Source: an uncultured Fretibacterium sp.
GTDB lineage: Bacteria > Synergistota > Synergistia > Synergistales > Aminobacteriaceae
NCBI RefSeq assembly: GCF_938040765.1
Contig: NZ_CALIAA010000102.1
Span: 1-9,945, forward strand
Length of the DNA stretch: 9,945 bases
Direction: 5' to 3'
Part shown: positions 1-6,903 of the stretch, one piece after another
Layout: every line of letters begins with the position of its first letter
Numbering within the stretch: position 1 is the first letter of the stretch
The notes under the pieces: model-generated
Seen by the model: the letters and a program-made list of their open reading frames with translations, nothing else
Databases searched by the model: none
What the model was told of the DNA's origin: nothing
Program-made: the position numbers and the translations under genes

Positions 1-321
1 GAGAAGGAGTACCATATCAAAGTGAAGAGGGTTTACTTTGACGATACCGCGATGCAGGACGTCGTGATGGGAAAAATCGACGCCTGCGTCCAGTCTCAGA
101 CGATAGCCATCGAGGCCATACGGCGTTTTGGGGCGGACAAGATCAAGGTCCTTATAGGCAGCGGAATTTACTTCGAGAGCGCATACCCCTTCGCCAAGAC
201 GCCCGAGGGCGACGCTCTGAGGGAGATGACCAACAGGACGCTCGAGGCCATGAAAAAGGACGGGACGCTCAGGGCGATCTCCGAGAAGTGGTTCGACTTC
301 GACTTCACCGTGAAGCATTAG
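1..321 (+). CDS. Amino acid ABC transporter substrate-binding protein (family 3), 5'-truncated by the window edge
   Basis: The reading frame is open from base 1 to a TAG at 319-321, so about 106 C-terminal residues of a longer gene are present. The GTG at 22 is unlikely to be the start. The visible part is the end of a family 3 periplasmic binding protein: a module with G-K-I-D-A-C, then A-Y-P-F-A-K and the closing D-G-T-L-R-A-I-S-E-K-W-F. The same elements recur in the binding protein at 7055 (G-R-V-D-A-C, A-Y-P-F-A-R, C-E-K-W-F), so the two look like paralogues. Family 3 proteins capture polar amino acids outside the membrane and deliver them to a permease, here the gene 22 bp downstream. 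Because of its likeness to the 7055 protein I suspect a cystine-like substrate, but the diagnostic N-terminal lobe is missing. The family is clear; the substrate is not. Confidence 0.9.
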   Translation, partial: EKEYHIKVKRVYFDDTAMQDVVMGKIDACVQSQTIAIEAIRRFGADKIKVLIGSGIYFESAYPFAKTPEGDALREMTNRTLEAMKKDGTLRAISEKWFDFDFTVKH

Positions 322-343
322 GGATGGCTGCGGGGGCCTTTTC

Positions 344-1015
344 ATGGACCTGAACTTCGTCGGCCAGGTGTTTCTGAAGATGCTGCCGGCTTTGCCGAGG
401 ACGCTTTCGATCACCGTCCTTCCGTTTGTCGCGGCCCTTTTCCTGGGCTTGCTGGTTACGCTTCCGATCGTCTGTAAAATCCCGATCCTGAAGCCACTCT
501 GCAAGGTTTACGTTTCTTTCTTTCGCGGCACGCCCTTCATCGGGCAGCTCTTCATGATTTACTTCGGCCTGCCGAGGATGTTCGCGTGCCTGTCGGCCAT
601 GGACAAGATCGAGGGATTCGCGCTGACGATGGTGCTCAACTCCGGCGCCTACCTCAGCGAGATCATCCGCGGGGCGTTCCTGGCCGTGGACCGCGGGCAG
701 ATAGAGGCGGCAAAGTCCATAAACCTGAGCCGAATGCAGACCCTGCGCCTGATCGTCATCCCTCAGGCGATCCCCGTGGCGGTGCCGGGTATCGTCAACA
801 TCCTGATCGACGCCATAAAGGGCTCCTCGCTTGCCTTCACCATCGGCATCCTCGACATCACCGCCGTCGCCAAAATACAGGCCGGCATCACCTTCCGGTA
901 TTTCGAGGCCTATATGTCCATGGTCATCATGTACTGGCTCATCGTCCTGGTGTTGGAGCAGTTCCAGAGACGTTACGAAAACCGGCTCAGGCCCTCAGAG
1001 GCCGCTGTCATTTAG
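344..1015 (+). CDS. Polar amino acid ABC transporter permease (HisM/TcyL-type)
   Basis: This 223-residue membrane protein is of normal length for the family. It has hydrophobic segments at about residues 20-42, 60-80, 92-112, 135-160 and 190-208. The family signature S-F-F-R-G-T-P is at 58-64. The cytoplasmic coupling loop that docks onto the ATPase contains E-A-A at 121-123 inside V-D-R-G-Q-I-E-A-A-K-S. The later G-S-S-L-A-F-T-I-G stretch (about 160-168) resembles cystine-type permeases such as TcyL/TcyM, which hints at substrate without proving it. ATG 344 is used because it lies 22 bp after the binding-protein stop with a G-rich tract about 8 bases upstream. The nearby ATG at 324 is in another frame and closes quickly. 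The gene is probably cotranscribed with the upstream binding protein and would act as a homodimer, since no second permease is present. No ATPase gene follows it. Confidence 0.93.
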   Translation: MDLNFVGQVFLKMLPALPRTLSITVLPFVAALFLGLLVTLPIVCKIPILKPLCKVYVSFFRGTPFIGQLFMIYFGLPRMFACLSAMDKIEGFALTMVLNSGAYLSEIIRGAFLAVDRGQIEAAKSINLSRMQTLRLIVIPQAIPVAVPGIVNILIDAIKGSSLAFTIGILDITAVAKIQAGITFRYFEAYMSMVIMYWLIVLVLEQFQRRYENRLRPSEAAVI

Positions 1016-1027
1016 AAAGGACTCCGT

Positions 1028-1065
1028 CCGGGCGCTCCGGTTTTCGGACCGTAAGGAGAGCCCGG
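1028..1065 (+). other. Intergenic stem-loop without a U-tract
   Basis: In the 93-bp gap between the permease and the peptide-binding protein, CCGGGC at 1028-1033 pairs with GCCCGG at 1060-1065. After one G/A mismatch, CTCC at 1035-1038 pairs with GGAG at 1055-1058, and GGT/ACC can close the inner loop. The ten paired bases make a strong RNA hairpin. It is followed by A/G-rich sequence, not a T run, so it is not a typical intrinsic terminator. It may be a processing or stability element, or mark the boundary between two transcripts. I see no convincing promoter in this gap. Confidence 0.5.
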
Positions 1066-1108
1066 CAAGGGAAGGACGAAACATCGAAAAAAGAAAGGGG
1101 AACGAAAC

Positions 1109-2641
1109 ATGAATCGACTCAGAACGGCGGTGTTTATGGCGCTCGTCGCGGCGTTGGCGGCCGTCCCATCGGCCGCGTGGGCCGCGGAGTACGAGACAAG
1201 ACTGAAGGTGGCCCTGACGGCCCAGCCTCCGACCCTCGACCCTCCTCTGACGGTCTCGCAGGCGGCGCTCGATGTCGCACAGAACTTCTTCGAGACCCTC
1301 TATACCCAGGACGGGAACTTCAATCCGACCCCCATGCTCGCGAAGTCCTGCGAGATCTCGGACGACCGGAGGACCTACACCTTCCGTCTGAGGGAGGGTG
1401 TCCTGTTCCACAACGGCGAGGAGATGGACGCCGACGATGTTGCGGCCTCCATGAACTATTGGCTGGAGAAGTCCGCGAGGGCCAGAAACCTCCTGGGCGG
1501 CTCGAAGTTCGAGGCGAAGGACAGGTATACGGTGATCCTTACCCTGCAGAACCCGAGCGGGGACGTCCTGAGCCTCATGTCCGCCCAGGCGAATTTCCCG
1601 GCAATCCGTCCTAAGGACGTCATCGAAAGGGCGACGGAGAAGGGTGTCACCGAGTACGTCGGAACGGGTCCCTTCGTCTTTGGGGAGTGGAAGCCGGACC
1701 AGTACATCCGCCTGACGCGAAACCCGAACTACCGGGCGTTGGATGCCGAGCCGAGCGGTTTTGCGGGGCGCAGGGAGGCCCTGGTCGAGGAGGTTCGCTA
1801 TTACTTCGTCCCGGATGCCGCAACTCGCCTGGCCGGCCTGTTGTCCGGCGAGTACGACGTTGCGGACGAGGTTCCCGCGGAGAACTACAAGGAGCTGAAG
1901 GGCGCCCGCAACGTCGTCGTTCACACGGACCTGGGCGGGACACTAACCCTGTTCTTCAACGTCCGCGAGGGCGTCCTCGCCGATCCGAAGATGCGAAAGG
2001 CCGTCAATGCCGCGCTCAACATGGACGACATCATGCTGGCCAGCTTTGCCGACAAGGACCTGTACGCCCTGGACCCCGGCTACATGAATCCGGAGGGTAT
2101 CTGGGCGAGCGAGGCGGGGAAGGAGCGGTACAACCGAAACTCCCCCGATGAGGCCAGGGCTCTTCTGAAGGAGGCCGGTTACGGAGGCGGGGAGGTCCAT
2201 CTTCTGACCACGCCGGACTACGACGAGATGTACAAGGCCACGCTGGTGGTGCAGGAGCAGCTTCGCCAGGTGGGGATCGATGCGAAGGTCGACGCTTACG
2301 ACTTCCCCACCTTCATGGAAAAAAAGAAGGACTTCAAGAACTGGGACCTCTTCATCACCAGTAACGCCTACCAGCTTACCCCGCAGCAGCTTCTGGTGCT
2401 GAATCCCGAGTGGGCCGGAGCGAACGACCCCAGGCTGAAGGAGGGCGTCGAAAAAATTCGGGCCGCCGGGAACCACGACGATGCGAAAAAGGCCTGGGAC
2501 GAGCTCCAGGGGTTCCTCTACGATTATCTCTCCTCCATCGCCCTGGGGCAGTACAAGGAGGTCGCGGCCGTGTCCGACAAGGTCGAGGGGTTCGTCTTCT
2601 GGCAGGCTCCGATCCTCTGGAACACGAGGGTCCGGAAATAA
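1109..2641 (+). CDS. Peptide ABC transporter substrate-binding protein (family 5, DppA/OppA-like)
   Basis: The 510-residue product is within the usual size of family 5 binding proteins, which deliver di- or oligopeptides, sometimes nickel or sugars, to a DppBC-type permease. It opens with a Sec signal peptide: M-N-R-L-R, a hydrophobic core, then A-W-A before A-E, giving likely cleavage after residue 25. There is no lipobox cysteine, so it is predicted to be soluble in the periplasm. Family hallmarks follow in order: P-T-L-D-P (41-45), F-E-T-L (61-64), P-M-L-A-K-S (75-80), and T-F-R-L-R-E-G-V-L-F-H-N-G (91-103) leading into A-D-D-V. The start has a good ribosome binding site (AAAGGGG at 1095-1101). 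It is the first gene of the peptide importer operon and is followed 51 bp later by the DppB-type permease. The peptide preference cannot be read from sequence alone. Confidence 0.95.
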   Translation: MNRLRTAVFMALVAALAAVPSAAWAAEYETRLKVALTAQPPTLDPPLTVSQAALDVAQNFFETLYTQDGNFNPTPMLAKSCEISDDRRTYTFRLREGVLFHNGEEMDADDVAASMNYWLEKSARARNLLGGSKFEAKDRYTVILTLQNPSGDVLSLMSAQANFPAIRPKDVIERATEKGVTEYVGTGPFVFGEWKPDQYIRLTRNPNYRALDAEPSGFAGRREALVEEVRYYFVPDAATRLAGLLSGEYDVADEVPAENYKELKGARNVVVHTDLGGTLTLFFNVREGVLADPKMRKAVNAALNMDDIMLASFADKDLYALDPGYMNPEGIWASEAGKERYNRNSPDEARALLKEAGYGGGEVHLLTTPDYDEMYKATLVVQEQLRQVGIDAKVDAYDFPTFMEKKKDFKNWDLFITSNAYQLTPQQLLVLNPEWAGANDPRLKEGVEKIRAAGNHDDAKKAWDELQGFLYDYLSSIALGQYKEVAAVSDKVEGFVFWQAPILWNTRVRK

Positions 2642-2692
2642 GCTGCTCCCATTTCTATCGGGCGTGGGGGACAAGGGGGTGGAGAGGGCGCG

Positions 2693-3640
2693 ATGCGCTA
2701 TGTCGTTAAAAGATTGTTGTCGTTGATTCCGGTGCTGTTCGTCGTCTCCATCCTCGTCTTCTCGCTCATGCACCTGGCGCCCGGAGACCCGGCCTCCGCC
2801 ATATTGGGCATGGAGGCCACGGCGGCGGACCTGGAACATCTGAAGGAGGAACTTGGCTTGAACCTTCCCCTCTACGAGCAGTATGCCCGTTGGGTTGTCG
2901 GCGTGCTGCACGGGGACCTCGGCCGGTCCTATTTCATGGAGGAGAGCGTGGGGCAGGCCATCGCCGGCCACTTCAGGCCTACGCTGTCCCTTGCCCTCTT
3001 CGCCGAGCTCATCGCTCTGGTCCTGGCCCTGCCCGCCGGCATCTATGCTGCCTGCCGGCGAGGGCGTCCCGCCGACCGCATCGTGATGCTGCTGTCCCTC
3101 CTCGCCCTCGCGGTACCCAGCTTCATTCTGGGGCTGCTTCTCATCCTTCTGCTGGGCGTGCTCCTCGCCCTGTTCCCGATCGGGGGCTATGCCCCTCTCG
3201 AGGAGGGGTTGCTCCCGCACCTGCGTTACCTCGTCCTGCCGGCCCTGGCGCTGGGGAGCACGCAGGCCGCACTGATAGCGAGGATGACCCGGGCCGCCAT
3301 GGCCGAGGTCCTCGACCGGAACTTCATCAGGACCCTGGTCGCGAAGGGAATGAGAGGAGGAAACGTGGTGGGCGTCCACGCCCTGCGCAACGCGCTGTTC
3401 CCCATCCTCACGGCGGTCGGACAGTCCATGGCGTCGCTCCTCTCGGGGGCCATCGTCGTCGAGACGGTCTTCAACATACCCGGCCTGGGACAGCTGCTCA
3501 TCAACTCCATAGCGAGGCGGGACTTTGCGATGATCCAGGGCATCGTGCTCGTCGTGACGGTCATCTGTGTTCTCGTCAACCTCCTGGTCGATCTCCTCTA
3601 CGGAGTCGCGGATCCGCGCGTCAGATTGGACAAGCCATGA
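2693..3640 (+). CDS. dppB: Dipeptide/oligopeptide ABC transporter permease, DppB type
   Basis: This 315-residue protein matches the DppB/OppB family along its whole length. The N-terminal transmembrane helix (about 5-26) is followed by the conserved L-A-P-G-D-P (28-33). H-G-D-L-G-R-S lies at 73-79, and further helices lie around 98-120, 130-162 and 178-195. The ATPase-coupling loop holds V-A-K-G-M (216-220) and H-A-L-R-N-A-L-F-P (229-237), the equivalent of the EAA motif. P-G-L-G at 263-266 and the final V-A-D-P-R-V-R are typical. ATG 2693 has a GGAG about 8 bases upstream. The stop overlaps the start of the next gene in an ATGA arrangement, so the two are probably translationally coupled. 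It forms half of the membrane channel with the permease domain of the downstream fusion protein. Confidence 0.96.
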   Translation: MRYVVKRLLSLIPVLFVVSILVFSLMHLAPGDPASAILGMEATAADLEHLKEELGLNLPLYEQYARWVVGVLHGDLGRSYFMEESVGQAIAGHFRPTLSLALFAELIALVLALPAGIYAACRRGRPADRIVMLLSLLALAVPSFILGLLLILLLGVLLALFPIGGYAPLEEGLLPHLRYLVLPALALGSTQAALIARMTRAAMAEVLDRNFIRTLVAKGMRGGNVVGVHALRNALFPILTAVGQSMASLLSGAIVVETVFNIPGLGQLLINSIARRDFAMIQGIVLVVTVICVLVNLLVDLLYGVADPRVRLDKP

Positions 3641-5562
3641 GCGCGCGGGGCATTGCGGACAATGGCGGGGGGCGCCGGCCTCTTGCCGCGGTACCCTTTC
3701 TCCTGGCCCGCCTGTGGGCCAACAAGGCCATCGCTTTGGGTGCGTTCCTCCTGTTTCTGCTGGCCTTCTCGGCCCTCGCCGCGCCCCTGCTCGTGAGGCA
3801 CGACCCTTTGCAGATGAAGGTCGTGGAGCGCCTGCGCCCTCCCAGCTCCGCACACTGGATGGGGACGGACGAATACGGACGCGACCTGTTTTCCCGCATC
3901 GTCTACGGAGGCCGGGTCTCGATGGGGGTGGGGGGCGCCGTAACCCTCCTGTCCGTCGCCCTCGGCCTTGTCCTGGGGCTCTACGCCGGCTACTACAGAT
4001 TTCTCGACGCCCTCCTGATGCGCTTTTGCGACGGGCTCATGGCCGTTCCCGGGATCCTGCTCGCGATAGCCCTCATGGCCACGTTCGGACCGTCGGCGAG
4101 AAATGTCGTCATCGCCTTGACGCTGGTCTATGCCCCCGGCGTCGCGCGTATCGTCCGCTCCTCGGTCCTGAAGGTCCGCGAACAGAACTTCATCGACGCC
4201 ATACGCCTCCAGGGCGCCGGTCCCGGCCGCATCCTCTGGCTTCACGTCGCCCCCAACGTCCTGTCGCCCCTCGTCGTCCAGGCCAGCTACATCTTTGCGG
4301 ACGCGATCATCTCCGAGGCGGGGCTCAGCTTCCTCGGGGCGGGGATCCCCGCGCCGGCTCCCAGTTGGGGCAACATCATCCAGTCGGGCAAGCTGCTGGT
4401 CTTCAAGGCCTGGTGGGTTACGGTCTTCCCAGGCCTGACGATCGTCCTCGCGGTCCTCAGCCTGAACCTGATCGGCGATGGATTGCGGGACTGGCTGGAC
4501 CCCCATCGAAGGACGCCGATGGGACGAAAGAGAGCGCGGCAGTCCCCGAAAGCTTCGCTTTCGCGCGGCGATGCGCCCCACGATGGGCCTCGGGAGCTGC
4601 TTCACGTCGACGGTCTGCGGACCCGCTTCGCTACGGAGGCGGGGGAACTGACGGCCCTGAACGAGCTCACCCTCTCCGTGCGCGAGGGGGAGATCCTGGG
4701 GCTGGTCGGCGAGTCGGGATGCGGAAAAAGCGTGGCGGCCCAATCCATCCTGCGCCTTTACGACGAAAAACTCCAGGTCTCCTACGAGGGGGCCATTCGC
4801 TTCGAGGGGCGGGACCTGCTCTCCGTGCCCTCGAGGCGCATGCCGGAGATCCGGGGCGGAAGGATCGCCATGATCTTCCAGGACCCGCTTAGCGCCTTGG
4901 ACCCGGTATTCACGGTCGGGAGCCAGATCGTCGAGACGATACGGAGGCACGACAGGGTCTCGGGCCGTGAGGCCGCCCTCCGGGCGGAGGAGCTGCTGGC
5001 CCTGACCGGCATTCCCTCCCCGGGGGAACGGATGAAAAGTTATCCGCACGAACTGTCGGGGGGGATGCAGCAGCGCGTCATGATCGCCATGGCCCTCTCG
5101 TGCCGTCCGAAACTTCTGATCGCCGACGAGCCGACGACCGCCCTCGACGTGACCGTTCAGGCGCAGATCCTGGACCTGATCCGCGAGCTCAGGGAAAGGA
5201 CCGGCATGGCCCTGCTCTTCATCACCCACGATCTGGGAGTGGTCAGCGAGCTGTGCGACCGGGTGGCGGTCATGTACCTGGGGCGCGTCGTGGAGGAGGC
5301 GGAGGCGGACGAGCTCTTTGCCCGTCCCCTGCATCCCTATACCCGGGGGCTTCTCGCTTCGATCCCTCCCCTGGAGGGGCGGCGTCCCCTGCGCGCCATC
5401 CCGGGCACGGTTCCGCCCCTGTCGAGGCTCCCCGCCGGATGTGCTTTCGCCGAGCGCTGCGACAGGCGTTTGGAGCGTTGTCTGGGGGAGCTCCCGGAGC
5501 TGGAGGACTGCGGAGCGCAGCACCGCGTGCGCTGCTGGAATCCCGGCGGCGTGAGCGAATGA
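3637..5562 (+). CDS. Fused DppC-type permease and DppD-type ATPase of a peptide ABC importer
   Basis: One uninterrupted frame of 641 residues joins two proteins that are usually separate. Residues 1 to about 290 are a DppC/OppC permease: first helix at 31-53, the conserved M-G-T-D-E-Y-G-R-D (75-83), coupling loop with A-I-R-L-Q-G-A-G (188-195), G-L-S-F-L-G-A-G (229-236), and the usual C-terminal D-G-L-R-D-W-L-D-P (281-289). A basic, proline-containing linker (about 290-319) leads into a DppD ATPase. The ATPase has Walker A G-E-S-G-C-G-K-S (358-365), Q-loop Q415, signature L-S-G-G-M-Q-Q-R (473-480), Walker B ending D497-E498, and switch histidine H531. An oligopeptide-type tail H-P-Y-T-R-G (566-571) and cysteines 602, 608, 615, 625 and 633 follow. 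All nucleotide-binding residues look intact. The start overlaps the dppB stop by 4 bp. Permease-ATPase fusions are known annotations in this family, so I take this as real, not a lost stop codon. Confidence 0.93.
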   Translation: MSARGIADNGGGRRPLAAVPFLLARLWANKAIALGAFLLFLLAFSALAAPLLVRHDPLQMKVVERLRPPSSAHWMGTDEYGRDLFSRIVYGGRVSMGVGGAVTLLSVALGLVLGLYAGYYRFLDALLMRFCDGLMAVPGILLAIALMATFGPSARNVVIALTLVYAPGVARIVRSSVLKVREQNFIDAIRLQGAGPGRILWLHVAPNVLSPLVVQASYIFADAIISEAGLSFLGAGIPAPAPSWGNIIQSGKLLVFKAWWVTVFPGLTIVLAVLSLNLIGDGLRDWLDPHRRTPMGRKRARQSPKASLSRGDAPHDGPRELLHVDGLRTRFATEAGELTALNELTLSVREGEILGLVGESGCGKSVAAQSILRLYDEKLQVSYEGAIRFEGRDLLSVPSRRMPEIRGGRIAMIFQDPLSALDPVFTVGSQIVETIRRHDRVSGREAALRAEELLALTGIPSPGERMKSYPHELSGGMQQRVMIAMALSCRPKLLIADEPTTALDVTVQAQILDLIRELRERTGMALLFITHDLGVVSELCDRVAVMYLGRVVEEAEADELFARPLHPYTRGLLASIPPLEGRRPLRAIPGTVPPLSRLPAGCAFAERCDRRLERCLGELPELEDCGAQHRVRCWNPGGVSE

Positions 5563-5565
5563 CAC

Positions 5566-5600
5566 ATGAAGAGGATGCATGAAAAGAGGATGCATGAAAA
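5566..5600 (+). repeat. Short tandem repeat of a start-codon-containing unit upstream of the DppF-type gene
   Basis: Between the fusion gene and the DppF-type gene, ATGAAGAGGATGC (5566-5578) is followed by ATGAAAAGAGGATGC (5579-5593) and a partial third copy, ATGAAAA (5594-5600). Each unit contains a purine-rich GAGG just before ATG codons, so candidate starts fall in two frames (5566, 5575 and 5590 in the DppF frame; 5579 and 5594 in another). It looks like replication slippage in a translation-initiation region. Whether it affects translation is unknown. Confidence 0.65.
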
Positions 5601-5619
5601 CGAGGGAGGCGAAGGAGAT

Positions 5620-6627
5620 ATGAATCCCAGCGCGGCGGCACCGATTTTGCGGCTTCACCGTATCCGCAAGGAGTTCGTGCCCTCCGGCGGATCGGCATTT
5701 TTGTTCCCGTCCCGCAGGCGCCGCAGCGTGTTGGCCGTGGATGACCTTTCCCTCCAGGTCGCCGGGCGTGAGACGTACGGGCTCGTCGGGGAGTCCGGTT
5801 CCGGGAAGAGCACGACGGGACGCATAGCGGTCGGCCTCCTCAGCCCGGATTCCGGCGAGGTTTTGTTTCGCGCCTCCCCATCGTGCGATCTCTCGCGGCT
5901 GGATGGGGTCGGCAGGGGGCTGCAGATGGTCTTTCAGGATCCCTATTCGTCCCTGAACCCCAGGCAGCGGATCGGCGGGGCCCTTGAAGAGCCTCTGGTC
6001 GTCAATACGGACCTGAGCGGCGCCGAGCGGAAAAAAATCGTCCTGGACATGCTGAAGCGGGTCGGGTTGTCGGAGGGAGACGCCCTCAAATACCCGCACG
6101 AGTTCTCGGGTGGGCAGCGCCAGCGCGTCGGGCTCGCTCGGGCGCTGATCCTCAGGCCCCGGCTCGTCGTCTGCGACGAGTCGGTCTCCGCCCTCGACGT
6201 ATCGATTCAGGCCCAGATTCTGATGCTTCTGAAGAAGTTTCAGGAGGACCTGTCCCTGAGCTTCCTTTTCATCTCCCATGACCTCCGCGTGGTGCGGTAC
6301 GTTTCGCATCGGATTGGCGTGATGTACATGGGGCGTATCGTTGAGGAGGCGGAGACGGACACCCTGTTCGGGGAACCCCGCCATCCCTACACGCAGGTCC
6401 TGCTCTCCGCCCTTCCCGGGGCGCGCCCGCGCGGAGAGCGAAGGACGGCGGGGCAACAAGAGGCAAAAGAGGTCTTTGACCGCCCCGATCCGCGGGGCTG
6501 CTGCGCCTTTCATACGCGCTGCGCCTGGGCCTCGGAGCGCTGCCGGGCGGAGGTCCCGCCGCTTCGAAGCGTCGTGGACGGCCACAGGGTCGCGTGCTTT
6601 CTTATTGCCTCATCTACAGCCCCCTGA
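5620..6627 (+). CDS. dppF: Peptide ABC transporter ATP-binding protein, DppF/OppF type
   Basis: From ATG 5620 the product is 335 residues, normal for DppF. I prefer this start because family homology begins at about residue 8 (P-I-L-R-L-H-R-I-R-K-E-F) and GGGAGG lies 10 bases upstream at 5604-5609. The frame is open back to ATG 5566, which would add 18 residues made from a tandem repeat. Motifs in order: Walker A G-E-S-G-S-G-K-S (57-64), Q-loop Q106 in V-F-Q-D-P-Y-S-S-L-N-P, signature F-S-G-G-Q-R-Q-R (162-169), Walker B L-V-V-C-D-E (182-187) with S-A-L-D-V-S, and switch histidine H220. The peptide-importer tail R-H-P-Y-T is at 254-258, and cysteines lie at 294, 295, 301, 308 and 326. It would pair with the ATPase domain of the fusion protein to form the two motor subunits of the peptide importer. 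No clear terminator follows before the promoter at 6667. Confidence 0.94.
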   Translation: MNPSAAAPILRLHRIRKEFVPSGGSAFLFPSRRRRSVLAVDDLSLQVAGRETYGLVGESGSGKSTTGRIAVGLLSPDSGEVLFRASPSCDLSRLDGVGRGLQMVFQDPYSSLNPRQRIGGALEEPLVVNTDLSGAERKKIVLDMLKRVGLSEGDALKYPHEFSGGQRQRVGLARALILRPRLVVCDESVSALDVSIQAQILMLLKKFQEDLSLSFLFISHDLRVVRYVSHRIGVMYMGRIVEEAETDTLFGEPRHPYTQVLLSALPGARPRGERRTAGQQEAKEVFDRPDPRGCCAFHTRCAWASERCRAEVPPLRSVVDGHRVACFLIASSTAP

Positions 6628-6661
6628 CAGCCTGTATGCCGCCCTCTTTGCAGTGGTGGTA

Positions 6662-6716
6662 TTTCCTTGACAGAGTCCTGAGGGTAGGGTATAAACGGCT
6701 TGCTGGAGGGATATCG
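6662..6716 (+). repeat. 55-bp exact direct repeat, copy 1 (promoter plus start of leader)
   Basis: Bases 6662-6716 are identical to 9891-9945 at a spacing of 3229 bp. The base before it (6661 versus 9890) already differs, so this is the true left edge. The right edge is unknown because the second copy runs into the window end. The block contains the complete promoter and the 5' arm of the first leader hairpin, so what has been duplicated is a control region. Confidence 0.97.
6667..6695 (+). promoter_or_regulatory. Strong sigma70-type promoter for the cystine-like transporter unit
   Basis: A perfect -35 box TTGACA (6667-6672), a 17-base spacer and a -10 box TATAAA (6690-6695, one mismatch from TATAAT) predict transcription starting near 6702-6703. 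It lies 40 bp past the dppF stop and reads into the leader and the binding-protein gene at 7055. The same promoter is repeated exactly at 9896-9924. Confidence 0.85.
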
Positions 6717-6752
6717 ACTCCAGATTCGAGGAACGGAAAGGAGGATACCCGA

Positions 6753-6776
6753 ATGCGGCACTGCGGATGCACCTGA
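6753..6776 (+). CDS. Seven-residue leader peptide M-R-H-C-G-C-T
   Basis: ATG at 6753-6755 is followed by CGG CAC TGC GGA TGC ACC and TGA (6774-6776). The ribosome binding site AAGGAGG (6738-6744) sits 8 bases upstream, an ideal spacing and one of the best in the window, which argues that this tiny ORF is translated. Two of its seven codons are cysteine, and it lies between a strong promoter and an intrinsic terminator, ahead of a cystine-like binding protein. Leader peptides with cysteine codons that control sulfur genes by attenuation are known in mycobacteria. Function here is inferred by analogy. A histidine codon is also present, but a single one is weaker evidence for histidine sensing. 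The copy of the leader at the window end is cut before this ORF. Confidence 0.6.
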   Translation: MRHCGCT

Positions 6777-6903
6777 GGAGCCTTTGGAGATGCACGGGAT
6801 GCATACCGTGGTGGAACTCCTTTGCCGGAGGAATCGCTCGCTCGGGTCTCGCTCTTCGCGGACTGACGCGCTTGTCCTGCGCACAGTCCTTTTGGAATGG
6901 AAC

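Noticed and set aside
5559..5582. Mini-ORF M-T-H-E-E-D-A overlapping the fusion-gene stop
   Set aside because: It has an ATGA overlap but no ribosome binding site or recognisable role, and it runs through the tandem repeat. It is probably chance.
1943..6585. Very long minus-strand open frames (for example 1943-3853 and 3598-6585)
   Set aside because: They lie opposite strongly supported + strand genes and have low-complexity, Arg/Pro/Gln-rich translations with no family motifs. They are frame shadows caused by high GC.
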